In this document: positions 10,499 through 18,748 of the stretch, piece after piece
How positions within the stretch are numbered: the stretch's first letter is position 1
Layout of the letters: every line of letters begins with the position of its first letter
Origin: Nocardioides sp. Root682
GTDB lineage: Bacteria; Actinomycetota; Actinomycetes; Propionibacteriales; Nocardioidaceae
Length of the DNA stretch: 64,000 nt
Direction: 5' to 3'
Assembly: GCF_001427795.1 (NCBI RefSeq)
Contig: NZ_LMHJ01000003.1
Coordinates: forward strand, 674,204 to 738,203
The notes under the pieces: generated by a model
What the model was told of the DNA's origin: nothing
The model's input: only the letters and a program-made list of their open reading frames with translations
The model's database searches: none
Position numbers and translations under genes: made by a program

Positions 10499-10945
10499 GG
10501 CCGCGTTCGGCAGCCGCACGGTGTCGATGTCCATCACCCACTCGGACCGCGGTCGCTCGAAGAGCTCGTAGAACTCGCGGTCGTCGAACCCGCCCCGGGC
10601 TGCGTCCTCCCGGTCGGCGGCGTAGACGACACGGTCCAGCCGCGCCCACAACGACGCGGACAGGCAGAGCGGGCACGGCTCGCACGAGGTGTAGAGCGAG
10701 CAGCCGGCGAGGCTGAACGAGCCGATCGCCGTACACGCGGCGCGGATGGCCATCACCTCGGCATGGGCAGTGGGATCGAGGTCGCGGGTGACCCGGTTCT
10801 GTCCGGTGGCGATCAGTCTGCCGTCCTGGACGATGACGGCGCCGAAGGGCCCGCCGCCGTCGTCCACGTTGGCGATCGCGAGCTCGACCGCCCGAGCCAG
10901 CCATGCTGCGTCACGGTTCGGGTCGTCGTCCTGGTCGCCGGTCAC
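10451..10945 (-). CDS. guaD: guanine deaminase (cytidine-deaminase fold)
   Basis: A 164-residue zinc deaminase that converts guanine to xanthine. The zinc site is His61 with the proton shuttle Glu63 in HAEVMAIR, and Cys91/Cys94 in PCPLC; the flanking CEPCPLCLSASLWARL closely resembles GuaD of Bacillus. The end RSEWVMDIDTVRLPN..FDAWL also fits that type rather than tRNA adenosine deaminases. I use the GTG of VTGDQDDDPN, preceded by GAGAGG. It is the last gene of the leftward purine operon, 10 bp after the RpiR-type regulator, and supplies xanthine to XdhAB. Its 3' end overlaps xdhC head-on. Confidence 0.9.
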   Translation of the reverse strand: MTGDQDDDPNRDAAWLARAVELAIANVDDGGGPFGAVIVQDGRLIATGQNRVTRDLDPTAHAEVMAIRAACTAIGSFSLAGCSLYTSCEPCPLCLSASLWARLDRVVYAADREDAARGGFDDREFYELFERPRSEWVMDIDTVRLPNAASPFDAWLAHEKRTAY

Positions 10946-10955
10946 CGATCGCCTC

Positions 10956-11795
10956 TCATTCCACTTCGCCGAGTTGTTCGTAAGTCTCGCTGATCCGGCG
11001 CACCCGGGTGCTGCCGGTACGCCGACACGCAGCGAGCACCGAGTCCGCCAACACGCTGACCAGCGCCATCGGTGCGGCGTAGCTGTCGAACGCAAGGGTG
11101 TGCTGCAGCGGGCACTCGAGCCAGATGCTTGCGTGCGAGGCGTGCGCCACCGCCGTCGGGTCGCCGAGGAGCACGACGGTCGCGCCGGTCGCGTGCGCGG
11201 CGCTGAGGAAGGCCGCGAAGTGCTGTGGCCTGCGTCGGAAGCCGACAACGACGACCACGTCTGCCGAGCCGAGCCCGACCAGCTCCTCGCCGGTCGTCTG
11301 GCCGGGGACGGGCGCGATCCGGACGTCGTCACGGGCCTGGGCCAGCTGTTCGCGCAGGTGCAGGGCGACGGGGTAGCTGTTGCGCCAGCCGACCACGAGG
11401 ACCCGCTCGGCGAGTGCGAGCAGGCCGGCGACCTCGGGCAGGCGGGGATGTCCGACCGCGCGCAGGATCGCGGCCTGTTCTGCTGCGGCCAGGGTCTCGG
11501 GGTCGGGCGCACCGTCGATCCGGCGCGGCTCCCCGGTCGCGCGCAGCCCGCGGAGGTGCTCGCGCACCTCGTCGAAGTCCGCGAAGCCCAGGCTCCGGAA
11601 CAGCCGGCTCATCGTCGCCCGCGACACACCGGCCAGCTCGGCCAGCTCGGCGGCGCGGTAGGTCGCGAGGTCGTCGAGGTGCTCGAGCAGCGCTCCGGCC
11701 GCGCGGCGCTCCTGGGGGCTCAGGTCATCGTGGCGTTCGGCGATCCGCTGATCGATCCGTTGGGCGATCCGCTGGCCCTTCCCGTCAGCCGACAC
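10956..11795 (-). CDS. RpiR/MurR-family transcriptional regulator of the purine operon
   Basis: A 279-residue regulator with an N-terminal helix-turn-helix of RpiR type (AELAELAGVSRATMSRLFRSLGF, about 49-71) and a C-terminal SIS domain (RVLVVGWRNSYPVALHLREQL onward). SIS domains bind phosphosugars in most relatives, but here the ligand is more likely a purine or ureide (inference). It lies between allC and guaD; the GTG start overlaps the allC stop by 11 bp. RpiR proteins often bind TGAAA..TTTCA-type palindromes, which matches the GAAAC-N4-GTTTC sites at the operon promoter. Its first codons contain three 12-bp tandem repeats encoding QRIA/QRID, so the exact start is less sure. Confidence 0.88.
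   Translation of the reverse strand: MSADGKGQRIAQRIDQRIAERHDDLSPQERRAAGALLEHLDDLATYRAAELAELAGVSRATMSRLFRSLGFADFDEVREHLRGLRATGEPRRIDGAPDPETLAAAEQAAILRAVGHPRLPEVAGLLALAERVLVVGWRNSYPVALHLREQLAQARDDVRIAPVPGQTTGEELVGLGSADVVVVVGFRRRPQHFAAFLSAAHATGATVVLLGDPTAVAHASHASIWLECPLQHTLAFDSYAAPMALVSVLADSVLAACRRTGSTRVRRISETYEQLGEVE
11741..11776 (-). repeat. three 12-bp tandem repeats at the regulator N terminus
   Basis: The + strand reads CGATCCGCTGAT, CGATCCGTTGGG, CGATCCGCTGGC in tandem. They encode (A)QRI-AQRI-DQRI of the regulator before its helix-turn-helix. Such an in-frame 12-bp unit can expand or contract without a frameshift. Confidence 0.6.
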
Positions 11796-13023
11796 GATCG
11801 ACCGCCCAGCGCGCGGCCACCTCGAGCACGGCCTGTTCGAACGCGTCGATCCCGTGTGCGACGTCGACCTCGCGAACACCCTCGTCGGGGTGGTGGCTGA
11901 TCCCGTCGTGGCAACGGATGAAGAGCATCCCGATGTCGGTGATCGCCGCGATGGCCATGGCGTCGTGCCCGGCGCGGCTCCACAGGCCCATCGGGTTCGG
12001 GTCTCCCGTGCTGCGGATGCCCGCGATCACGGCGTCCTTGAGCCAGCCGGCGCACGGCGCGGCCGGTGCCTCGTGGTTCAGGACGACGTCGAGGCGGAGG
12101 TCGCGCGCGGTACAGATCCGTTCGAGCTCGGCTTCCAGCTCTGCCCAGGACGCGTCGCGCTCCTCGTCGGTGGCGGCACGCAGGTCGAGGCTGAGGTCGG
12201 CGCGACCGGGGATCACGTTCACGGCTCCGGGCAGCACCTCGATCCGCCCGACGGTCGCGATCGTCCCGGCGGCCCGGGCCAGCCGCTCCACCGCGACGAT
12301 CATCTCGCTGGCGCCGACCAGCGCGTCCCTTCTCCGTTCGTACGGCGTCCCGCCGGCGTGCCGCGCCTCCCCGGTCACGGTGAGCCGGAACCGCCGGGCG
12401 CCCGCGATGGTCGTGACGTACCCGAGCGAGGCGTCGGCCGCCTCCAGGTAGGGGCCCTGCTCGATGTGCGCTTCGAGGTACCCGACGAGCTCTTCGGGCC
12501 GCCGGGCCGCGTCGCCGACCTGCCGCGGGTCGAGGCCGAACTCCAGGAACGCCTGGTGCAGCGTGATGCCGTCGCGGTCGCGGAGGTCCCACCAGTCCTC
12601 GTCCCAGGTGCCGGCAACGGCCTGGCTGCCGAGCAGTGCCTTCCCGAACCGGGCGCCCTCCTCGTCGCTGAAGCCGATCACCTCGAGGGCGAACGGCAGG
12701 TCGGTGTCGCGCAGCCGTTCGGCGACCGCGATCGCCATCACGACGCCGAGCATCCCGTCGAAGCTGCCGGCGTCGGGGACGGTGTCGAGGTGGGAGCCGA
12801 GGAGCAGGGCGGGGAGGCCGGGCGCGCGGCCCTCGCGCCGGCCGCAGATGTTGCCGGCGGCGTCCTGCCAGACGTGGAGCCCGGCGTCCCGCATCCAGCG
12901 CCCGGCGAGGGCGTTGGCCGCGCGATGCTGGGGCGTGAGGTGGGTGCGTTCGAGCCAGGTCTCGGAGGCGGACAGGGCGTCGAGCTCCGAGCAGCGGGCG
13001 AGGGCGACCTCGGCGGTCGTCAT
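11785..13023 (-). CDS. allC: allantoate amidohydrolase / Zn-dependent M20-family hydrolase
   Basis: A 412-residue member of the M20 amidohydrolases that includes allantoate amidohydrolase, ureidoglycolate hydrolase and N-carbamoyl-amino-acid hydrolases. Metal ligands are visible as His78 (GSHLDTVPDAG), Asp89 (SFDGMLGV) and the Glu pair 121-122 (GFSDEEGARF). Placed between the aminotransferase gene and the regulator in a purine operon, it most likely hydrolyses allantoate to ureidoglycine, ammonia and CO2. Sequence alone does not exclude ureidoglycolate activity. It overlaps the upstream gene by ATGA, so translation is probably coupled. Confidence 0.88.
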   Translation of the reverse strand: MTTAEVALARCSELDALSASETWLERTHLTPQHRAANALAGRWMRDAGLHVWQDAAGNICGRREGRAPGLPALLLGSHLDTVPDAGSFDGMLGVVMAIAVAERLRDTDLPFALEVIGFSDEEGARFGKALLGSQAVAGTWDEDWWDLRDRDGITLHQAFLEFGLDPRQVGDAARRPEELVGYLEAHIEQGPYLEAADASLGYVTTIAGARRFRLTVTGEARHAGGTPYERRRDALVGASEMIVAVERLARAAGTIATVGRIEVLPGAVNVIPGRADLSLDLRAATDEERDASWAELEAELERICTARDLRLDVVLNHEAPAAPCAGWLKDAVIAGIRSTGDPNPMGLWSRAGHDAMAIAAITDIGMLFIRCHDGISHHPDEGVREVDVAHGIDAFEQAVLEVAARWAVDRVG

Positions 13024-14264
13024 GCGTAGACCGCCTGGGCCGCGGTGACCCCACCACCCGCAGGTACGGCGACCCCGGCTGCCCGCAGCGCGTGCTCCAG
13101 GGCAGCAAGGGTCGTCAGCACCGCGTCCTTGCGGGCGTTGAATCCCATCGTCCCGATCCGCCAGACCTTGCCGTGCAGCGGCCCGAAGGACGTACCGATC
13201 TCGATCCCGAAGTCGTCCAGCAGGCTGGCCCGGACCGCGTCACCACCGGCCGGACCGAGCTTGTCGGGGATCTCGACGGCGACGACGTTGTGCATCTTGT
13301 GGGCGACGTCGCCGAAGACCGCGAGGCCCAGGCCCAGCACGCCCTCGAGCATCGCCGTGCCGTGCAGGGCGTGCCGCGCGACGGCATGGTCGACGCCTTC
13401 CGCATGCAGCAGGCGCGCGCACTCGCGGGCGGCGTACAACATCGAGGTGGCCTCGGTGTGGTGGTTGAGGCGGCGCGGGCCCCAGTAGTCCATGACCATG
13501 GCGAGGTCGAAGTAGTTGCTGGCGATGCGGGTGCCGGTCCTGAAGCCCTCGTCCTCATCGTCGTTCACATCGCGAATGCCGGCTTCGACGCGCCCGCGGC
13601 CGGCGATCAGATCGACCGCCCTTGGCGAGATCGTGATGGGTGCGGATCCCGGCGGGCCTCCGAGACATTTCTGCAGGCCCGCGGTGGCAATGTCGATGTT
13701 CCACGCATCGGCCTCGAAGGTGTTTCCGCCGATCGAGGCCGTCGCGTCGACGTACAGGAGGGCATCGTGGTCTCGACAGATCCGACCAATGTCCGCCAGT
13801 GGCTGGCACATGGTGGTCGACGTGTCGCCCTGGACGATGGCCACCAGCTTGGGACGGAGGCGCTCGACGGCCGCTTCCACTGCTTCCGGCGTGAACACCT
13901 CGCCCCACGGCACCTCGATGGTGTGCACGTCCGCACCGCAGCGCTGCGCGATCTCGGTGAGCAGGTGACCGAACCGCCCGAACACCGGCACCAGCACGCG
14001 ATCGCCGGGCTCGATCAGCGACACCAGCGCGGCCTCGATGCCGGCGCGCGAGGTGCCGTCGATGAGGAAGGTCTGCTCGTTGTCGGTGTCGAAGACCTCG
14101 CGGTAGAGCCCCATCACCTCGTTCATCGTGGCCGTCATGAACGGGTCGAACTGGCCCACCAGCGGCGCGGCCATCGCCCGCAGCACCCGAGGGTCCACGC
14201 CGATCGGGCCGGGGCCCATCAACAACCGTGGCGGGGGAGCGATCTCCTCCATCGGCTCACTCAT
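13020..14264 (-). CDS. pucG: (S)-ureidoglycine-glyoxylate aminotransferase (PucG type)
   Basis: A 414-residue class V PLP aminotransferase related to alanine-glyoxylate aminotransferases. The PLP lysine is Lys199 in IATAGLQKCLGGPPG, preceded by the cofactor Asp in VDATASIGG (about 172-180). Opening MGPGPIGVDPRVLRA is typical of this group. Next to allantoinase and allantoate amidohydrolase the expected reaction is transfer of the amino group from ureidoglycine to glyoxylate, giving oxalurate and glycine, as described for Bacillus PucG. No oxalurate-processing enzyme is seen nearby. It overlaps the allantoinase gene by 8 bp and allC by 4 bp. Confidence 0.88.
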   Translation of the reverse strand: MSEPMEEIAPPPRLLMGPGPIGVDPRVLRAMAAPLVGQFDPFMTATMNEVMGLYREVFDTDNEQTFLIDGTSRAGIEAALVSLIEPGDRVLVPVFGRFGHLLTEIAQRCGADVHTIEVPWGEVFTPEAVEAAVERLRPKLVAIVQGDTSTTMCQPLADIGRICRDHDALLYVDATASIGGNTFEADAWNIDIATAGLQKCLGGPPGSAPITISPRAVDLIAGRGRVEAGIRDVNDDEDEGFRTGTRIASNYFDLAMVMDYWGPRRLNHHTEATSMLYAARECARLLHAEGVDHAVARHALHGTAMLEGVLGLGLAVFGDVAHKMHNVVAVEIPDKLGPAGGDAVRASLLDDFGIEIGTSFGPLHGKVWRIGTMGFNARKDAVLTTLAALEHALRAAGVAVPAGGGVTAAQAVYA

Positions 14265-15606
14265 GACCAGTCCTCTGCAGTTGGGTCCGGGCCAGCATCT
14301 GTCCGAGCGTGTCGTCCCGGCCGATCACACGGCCCCGGATCAGCGTGTGCGTCACCCTGGCGTCGTACTTCTGTCCGGCGTAGGCGGAGATCGGGTTGCG
14401 GTGCGCGAGGTCGGCGACGTCGACCTCCCACCCCACGCTGTCGTGGACGACCAGGTCGGCGACCGCTCCGACCTCGATCCGGCCGCGGTCGGTGAGGCCG
14501 ACCAGGTCGGCGGTGTTGCGGGCCATCCAGCGACTGACCTGCTCCAGCCCGATCCCGCGGGCGCCGGCCTCCTGGGCGACCGCGGCGAAGCCGACCTGGA
14601 GGCCGGAGATCCCGCCCCAGGCCTGCTGGAGGTCCCCGTTGCCGGCGCACTTGAGGTCGGCGGTCGAGGGGGAGTGGTCGCTCACGATCGTGTCGATGAC
14701 GCCGGACTGCAGGGCCTGCCAGAGCTCGTCGCGATTGCCCTCGTCGCGGATCGGCGGGCAGCACTTGAACTCCGCTGCGCCGTCAGGAATCTGCTCGGCC
14801 GAGAAGCAGAGGTAGTGCGGGCAGGTCTCGACCGTGACGCGCAGGCCCTCGGCGCGGGCATCGGCGAGGACGTCGAGCGAGCGCGCGCTGGAGAGGTGCA
14901 GGACGTGCACCCGGCACCCGGTCTCGCGTGCGCCGTCGAGCAGGTGCCGGATCGCCGCCACCTCGGCCTCGGCTGGCCGGCTCAGCAGGAAGTCGGAGTA
15001 GGCACGGCTGGGCGGGTGCGGCGCTGCCTCGAGTACGGCGGCGTCCTCCGCGTGCACGATGAGCAACCCGTCGAACGCGGCGATCTCGGTGAGGGCACGT
15101 TGGAGCTGGGGAGGGTCGAGGTGCGGGAACTCGTCGACCCCGGACGGCGCGAGGAAGCACTTGAAGCCGAAGACGCCCTTGTCCCACAGGCGTTCCAGCG
15201 AGCCGAGGCTGTCGGGCACGGCGCCGCCCCAGAAGCCGACGTCGACGGCGAGCTGTCCGGCGGCTGCGGCCTGTTTCGCAGCGAGCGCGTCGACCGTGGT
15301 CGTCGAGGGGATCGAGTTCAGCGGCATGTCGATCAGCGTGGTCACCCCGCCGAGTGCAGCCGCCCGGGTCGCTGTCGCAAAGCCTTCCCACGCGGTGCGG
15401 CCGGGCTCGTTGACGTGCACGTGCGTGTCGACGACGCCGGGGAGCAGGTGCGCCGTGTCGGGGAGCTCCAGCACGTCGCCGGCGACCGGGGCGTCGTACG
15501 ACGCGAGGGCGGTGACGACGTCGTCGCGGATCAGCACGGTGGCGGGCGCGAACCCATCACCGACCAGCACCTGCCGGCCACGGACGGCGTCGTACGTCAC
15601 CGGCAT
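14257..15606 (-). CDS. allB: allantoinase
   Basis: A 449-residue cyclic amidohydrolase that opens allantoin to allantoate. The binuclear metal centre is visible as His62 and His64 in HVHVNEPGR, the carboxylated Lys149 in GVFGFKCFLAPSG, later His residues (IVHAEDAA, HVLHLSS) and the catalytic Asp in IVSDHSPS. The EPG after the HxH and the length are those of AllB rather than dihydropyrimidinase. The ATG of MPVTYDAVRG is used; the longer frame would run into the urate oxidase gene 4 bp upstream. It is mid-operon and overlaps the following aminotransferase gene by 8 bp. Confidence 0.94.
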   Translation of the reverse strand: MPVTYDAVRGRQVLVGDGFAPATVLIRDDVVTALASYDAPVAGDVLELPDTAHLLPGVVDTHVHVNEPGRTAWEGFATATRAAALGGVTTLIDMPLNSIPSTTTVDALAAKQAAAAGQLAVDVGFWGGAVPDSLGSLERLWDKGVFGFKCFLAPSGVDEFPHLDPPQLQRALTEIAAFDGLLIVHAEDAAVLEAAPHPPSRAYSDFLLSRPAEAEVAAIRHLLDGARETGCRVHVLHLSSARSLDVLADARAEGLRVTVETCPHYLCFSAEQIPDGAAEFKCCPPIRDEGNRDELWQALQSGVIDTIVSDHSPSTADLKCAGNGDLQQAWGGISGLQVGFAAVAQEAGARGIGLEQVSRWMARNTADLVGLTDRGRIEVGAVADLVVHDSVGWEVDVADLAHRNPISAYAGQKYDARVTHTLIRGRVIGRDDTLGQMLARTQLQRTGHE

Positions 15607-15610
15607 GCGG

Positions 15611-16498
15611 TCAGCCCGCGATCCCGGCCCAGGCACGCGGCTCGGTGGTCTCGTTGCGGGACAGGGTCGCCGAGATCAGGCCGTAGGGCCGGTCGGCTGC
15701 GAAGAACACCTCGCCGGGATTGTCGAGGCCGAACGGCGCCAGGTCGACGAGGAAGTGGTGCTTGTTGGGGCACACGATCCGGATCTCGGCGACCTCGGGG
15801 CAGACGTCGAGTGCGGCCGCGCCCATGGCGTTGATCGTCTGCTGCAGCGCGAGGCTGTGCGTGCTGGCGAACGCCTCGGTCATCGCTGCGTGGATCGTCG
15901 CGTGCGCGGTGTCCCAGGCGACGTCCGAGGTCGCATAACGCCAGGTCGCGGTCACGCTTGTCGCGAGAATTCGGTCATTGGTCTCGCCGAGCGAGGTGTA
16001 CTGGTCCCGGGGGAAGCCGTGGAACTCGCTGCCGGTGCTCTTGAGCAGCACCAGGTCGCTGAGTCCGGCCAGCACGAACGTCTCGTCGCCGTACGTCTGC
16101 ACCCAGGCGGTGCGGGTGGAGTCACCGGTGCGGACGAAGGAGTGCCCATTGGCAGGCAACCGGTCCCAGGTGAACTGCTCGGCGTGGAACCAGGTGCCCG
16201 TGACCCACGGCTGGGCGCGCCAGTGGTCGGCGAGCTCGAGCAGGAACTGCTCCGGCGTCTCGACGCCACGCTCGCGGGCCAGGGCGAAGACGGTGTTCTT
16301 CTGGGTGTCGGTCGCGTGCACGTGGGCGTTGTCGCCCTCGGTGTACGCCGTCGCGAAGTCTCCGCGCAGCTGGGTGGTGACGTTGAGGTCGTGGAGCACG
16401 TGGTCCGCCCCGGCGGTCCGGTCGACCTTCACGAGCCGGCACTCCGCCTTGCCGTGCTGCAGGTCGGACAGCACGTAGTCGTTCTGCTCGTCACTCAT
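15611..16498 (-). CDS. pucL: urate oxidase (uricase)
   Basis: A 295-residue cofactor-free urate oxidase that makes 5-hydroxyisourate. The catalytic Lys17 lies in HGKAECRLVKV and Thr63 in the signature DNAHVHATDTQKN; the second T-fold half carries the conserved PNKHHFLVDL segment. Length matches the family. The ATG is chosen because it shares one base with the uraH stop (TGATG), while the longer reading frame would overlap uraH completely. The product is unstable and is passed to the two enzymes encoded immediately upstream, giving stereospecific allantoin. Urate is supplied by XdhAB and perhaps by the importer. Confidence 0.95.
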   Translation of the reverse strand: MSDEQNDYVLSDLQHGKAECRLVKVDRTAGADHVLHDLNVTTQLRGDFATAYTEGDNAHVHATDTQKNTVFALARERGVETPEQFLLELADHWRAQPWVTGTWFHAEQFTWDRLPANGHSFVRTGDSTRTAWVQTYGDETFVLAGLSDLVLLKSTGSEFHGFPRDQYTSLGETNDRILATSVTATWRYATSDVAWDTAHATIHAAMTEAFASTHSLALQQTINAMGAAALDVCPEVAEIRIVCPNKHHFLVDLAPFGLDNPGEVFFAADRPYGLISATLSRNETTEPRAWAGIAG

Positions 16499-16815
16499 CA
16501 GCTGCCCCGGTAGGTCGTGTACGAGAACGGACTGAGCAGCAAGGCCACGTGGTAGTGCTCCTGGCCCGGCTCGACAGTGAAGTGCAGCGTCACGCCGGGG
16601 TAGAAGGTCTTCCGCTGTTGCTTGCCGAACCACGGTCCCGTCGCGAAGGTCAGTCGGTAGTCGCCGGGCGCGAGGTCCTGCCCGAACCGCACCCGCCCGT
16701 CGGCGTCCGTGACCGCCTCGGCGATCGCGGCCTCCACCGAGGTCAGCAGTACGGCGATGCCGGCCGCCGGTCGCCCGAGGGCAGCGTCGAGCACGTGGGT
16801 GGAGCAGGTGCTCAC
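16498..16815 (-). CDS. uraH: 5-hydroxyisourate hydrolase (transthyretin-like)
   Basis: A 105-residue transthyretin-like enzyme that hydrolyses 5-hydroxyisourate to OHCU. It has the N-terminal STHVLDAALGRPA motif with His7, the conserved HYHVALLLSPFSY segment, and the invariant C-terminal YRGS, all of which distinguish the enzyme from transthyretin. It lies between uraD (4-bp overlap) and urate oxidase (1-bp overlap), the order of the three-step urate-to-allantoin pathway. It has no periplasmic signal, so it acts in the cytoplasm. Confidence 0.96.
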   Translation of the reverse strand: MSTCSTHVLDAALGRPAAGIAVLLTSVEAAIAEAVTDADGRVRFGQDLAPGDYRLTFATGPWFGKQQRKTFYPGVTLHFTVEPGQEHYHVALLLSPFSYTTYRGS

Positions 16816-17342
16816 GGTGCGACCTCCAGGTCGGTCTCGATCAGGTCGGCGTCGATCAGGTCGGCGAGGCGCAGCAGCGCGATCTCGCCCAGCTGCTGTC
16901 GGGTCACCTCGAGCTCGGTCACGGGGTCATTGTCGAGGCGCTGCTCCAGCAGCGCCAGCATCTCCGCGCCGCTGCGCCCCTTCGCCCGCACGAGGTAGAT
17001 CCGGTCGAACCGCTCCTCGTAGCGCGCGTTGCCGTCGCGCAGGCGTTCAGCGAGGTCCCGGTCGCCCGGATCGACGCCTGCTTGCTCGTTCTTCGAATGA
17101 TCGGCGGTCGCACTGCCCGGGGCTGCTCGCTCGCCGATCCGCGGGTGGTCGGCCAGCGCGGCCTCGACGTCGGCCGTCGCCCACCCCACTACCTGGGCGC
17201 GACCGGCGTCGAGAAGCTGGCTCGTGTCGTCGTACGGACGACCGGAGGCGAGCTCGGTGACCCAGGAGTCGATGTCCACGCAGGCCCGCAGCGCGGCCGC
17301 GACCTCAGCGTCGGACAACGCATTGAACTCCTCGATCCGCAC
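16812..17342 (-). CDS. uraD: OHCU decarboxylase
   Basis: A 176-residue decarboxylase that turns 2-oxo-4-hydroxy-4-carboxy-5-ureidoimidazoline into S-allantoin. The catalytic His66 is in the family motif ADHPRIGERA, and the start RIEEFNALSDAEV and later RFDRIYLVRAKGRSG are typical. It starts with GTG behind an AGGAGG box and is the first gene of the leftward purine operon of eight genes. The leader, ribosome site and first three codons (GTG CGG ATC) are shared with the cyclase gene upstream through a duplicated promoter segment. Confidence 0.95.
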   Translation of the reverse strand: MRIEEFNALSDAEVAAALRACVDIDSWVTELASGRPYDDTSQLLDAGRAQVVGWATADVEAALADHPRIGERAAPGSATADHSKNEQAGVDPGDRDLAERLRDGNARYEERFDRIYLVRAKGRSGAEMLALLEQRLDNDPVTELEVTRQQLGEIALLRLADLIDADLIETDLEVAP

Positions 17343-17433
17343 CCTGCCTCCTGTCCCTGGCCGCCGGGCGGGATCGCCGACGACCTGAAACTAGATCCTC
17401 CCTGTGACAGCCACGCGAAACAATCGTTTCAGG
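17334..17433 (-). repeat. duplicated promoter-leader segment, copy A (purine operon)
   Basis: About 100 bp running from the operator through the leader to the third codon of uraD. It matches 18740-18841 at roughly three quarters of positions by eye with two 1-bp gaps. The best-kept blocks are the start and AGGAGG region, GGATCGCCGACG, AGATCCTCCC and the GAAAC/GTTTC palindrome. Coding DNA downstream is unrelated apart from the first codons. Confidence 0.85.
17395..17430 (-). promoter_or_regulatory. purine-operon promoter with GAAAC-N4-GTTTC operator
   Basis: Read leftward, TTGTTT (-35, + coordinates 17418-17423) and GAGGAT (-10, 17395-17400) are 17 bp apart. The operator GAAACAATCGTTTC (17417-17430) covers the -35, as expected for a repressor. 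A further GAAAC half-site lies downstream in the leader. The -10 and -35 are weak matches, but the same elements at the same spacing recur in the duplicate. Confidence 0.6.
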
Positions 17434-17437
17434 GAGG

Positions 17438-18748
17438 TCAATTGCGTGAGGAGCTCGAGAGTGGCTGGTACAGCTCGATCGGGAAGTGCACGCCCTTGAC
17501 CATCACCTCGCCGCGCGGCTCGCAGGCCACGGAGTCCTTGACGAGGTGCCAGCTGGTGTTGGAGAGCAGGATGCCGCCGGGCTCTGCCTGGGCCTGCACC
17601 CGGGCGGCGATGTTCATCTGCAGCCCGATCCCGGTGTACGTCGCCCGGAGCGCCGATCCGAAGGTGCCGACCGAGACGACGCCGGTGTTGATCCCGATCC
17701 GCGCGTTGGCCGGCTCCACGATGCCGTGTGCGAACCAGGCCGCGCTCCACTCGGCCAGCGATGCCTGCAGCTCCCGTGCTGCGGCGACCGCCGAGTGGAC
17801 CTGGTCGACGGGATCGACCTCTTGGGGCGCGCCGAAGATGGCCATGACGCCGTCGCCGGCGAACTCGGTGACGGTGCCGCCGTGACGTTCGACGAGGTCG
17901 GAGACGGCGCCGAGGTAGTCATTGATGATGTGGGCGAGGGCCTCGGGGTCGATCCGGTCAGCCATCGCGGTGAATCCGACGACGTCGGAGGAGAACACGG
18001 TGATCCGGCGCCGTTGCGGCTCGTCGACCGACGTGTCGCCGAGCTCGATCCGGGAGACCACCGAGTCGGGGACGTAGCGGCGGATCAGGCGACGTTGGTA
18101 CGCCAGGAGGTGCTCGCCGACGTACCGCGTCCGCAGGTCGCGTTCGTTCGCGAACGCCATGGCCGGTCCCACCAGCAGTGCGGCGAGCACGATGAAGACC
18201 AGGGCGAGGACTACGTTCTGGTCGGTGCGTTCGGCCGTGAGGAAGACGCTCAGCTCGCCAGCCGTGGTGATGACGAGACCGGTGAGGAGGGTGGAGCGGA
18301 ACGGCAGCTGGACGAGTGGTGCCAGCAGTCCGAAGAACGTCGCGGCCATGGCGAAGCCCGTCGGTTCGAGCCTCGGCACCCATGGCAGCAGCACGGCGAT
18401 GGTGGTGACCGCGGTCAGGATGACCAGCGTCGTACCGACGAGGATCGCCAGTCTCGGCTCCGGTCGCCGGAGGTAGGTGATGCCGACGAGCAGGGCAGGG
18501 ATGTTGATCCCCCAGCAGATGACCAGCACCGCAGCTGAGTGCTCCGTGTCCATGTACAGGATCAGGATCAACGGGTTGACGACCCAGGCCAGGATCGAGG
18601 CCCAGCCCATCGCCCTGCCGAGCGGGCAGAACCGTTGGATGTACCAGGCCCGGTACGCCGTCTCCACGGGCGCGTCGAACCGCCCGAGGGGTCCGTGTCG
18701 CGCCAGCGTCGCTGCGCCGTCCGTGGGTAGGAGCTCCGCGATCCGCAC
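17438..18748 (-). CDS. membrane-bound class III adenylate/guanylate cyclase
   Basis: A 436-residue protein with about six membrane helices (residues 46-200) followed by a class III cyclase domain (about 245-435). Metal-binding Asp255 (FSSDVVGFT) and Asp299 (AGDGVMAIFGAP) and the transition-state pair Asn379/Arg383 (MNIAARV) are present, so it should be active. At the purine-selecting positions it has Glu295 where adenylate cyclases usually have Lys, and Thr372. Glu is the residue of guanylate cyclases, so ATP or GTP use is open. The GTG start is chosen by homology of the leader with uraD. It ends next to the uraD operator, and its own promoter is a duplicate of that one. Confidence 0.88.
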   Translation of the reverse strand: MRIAELLPTDGAATLARHGPLGRFDAPVETAYRAWYIQRFCPLGRAMGWASILAWVVNPLILILYMDTEHSAAVLVICWGINIPALLVGITYLRRPEPRLAILVGTTLVILTAVTTIAVLLPWVPRLEPTGFAMAATFFGLLAPLVQLPFRSTLLTGLVITTAGELSVFLTAERTDQNVVLALVFIVLAALLVGPAMAFANERDLRTRYVGEHLLAYQRRLIRRYVPDSVVSRIELGDTSVDEPQRRRITVFSSDVVGFTAMADRIDPEALAHIINDYLGAVSDLVERHGGTVTEFAGDGVMAIFGAPQEVDPVDQVHSAVAAARELQASLAEWSAAWFAHGIVEPANARIGINTGVVSVGTFGSALRATYTGIGLQMNIAARVQAQAEPGGILLSNTSWHLVKDSVACEPRGEVMVKGVHFPIELYQPLSSSSRN

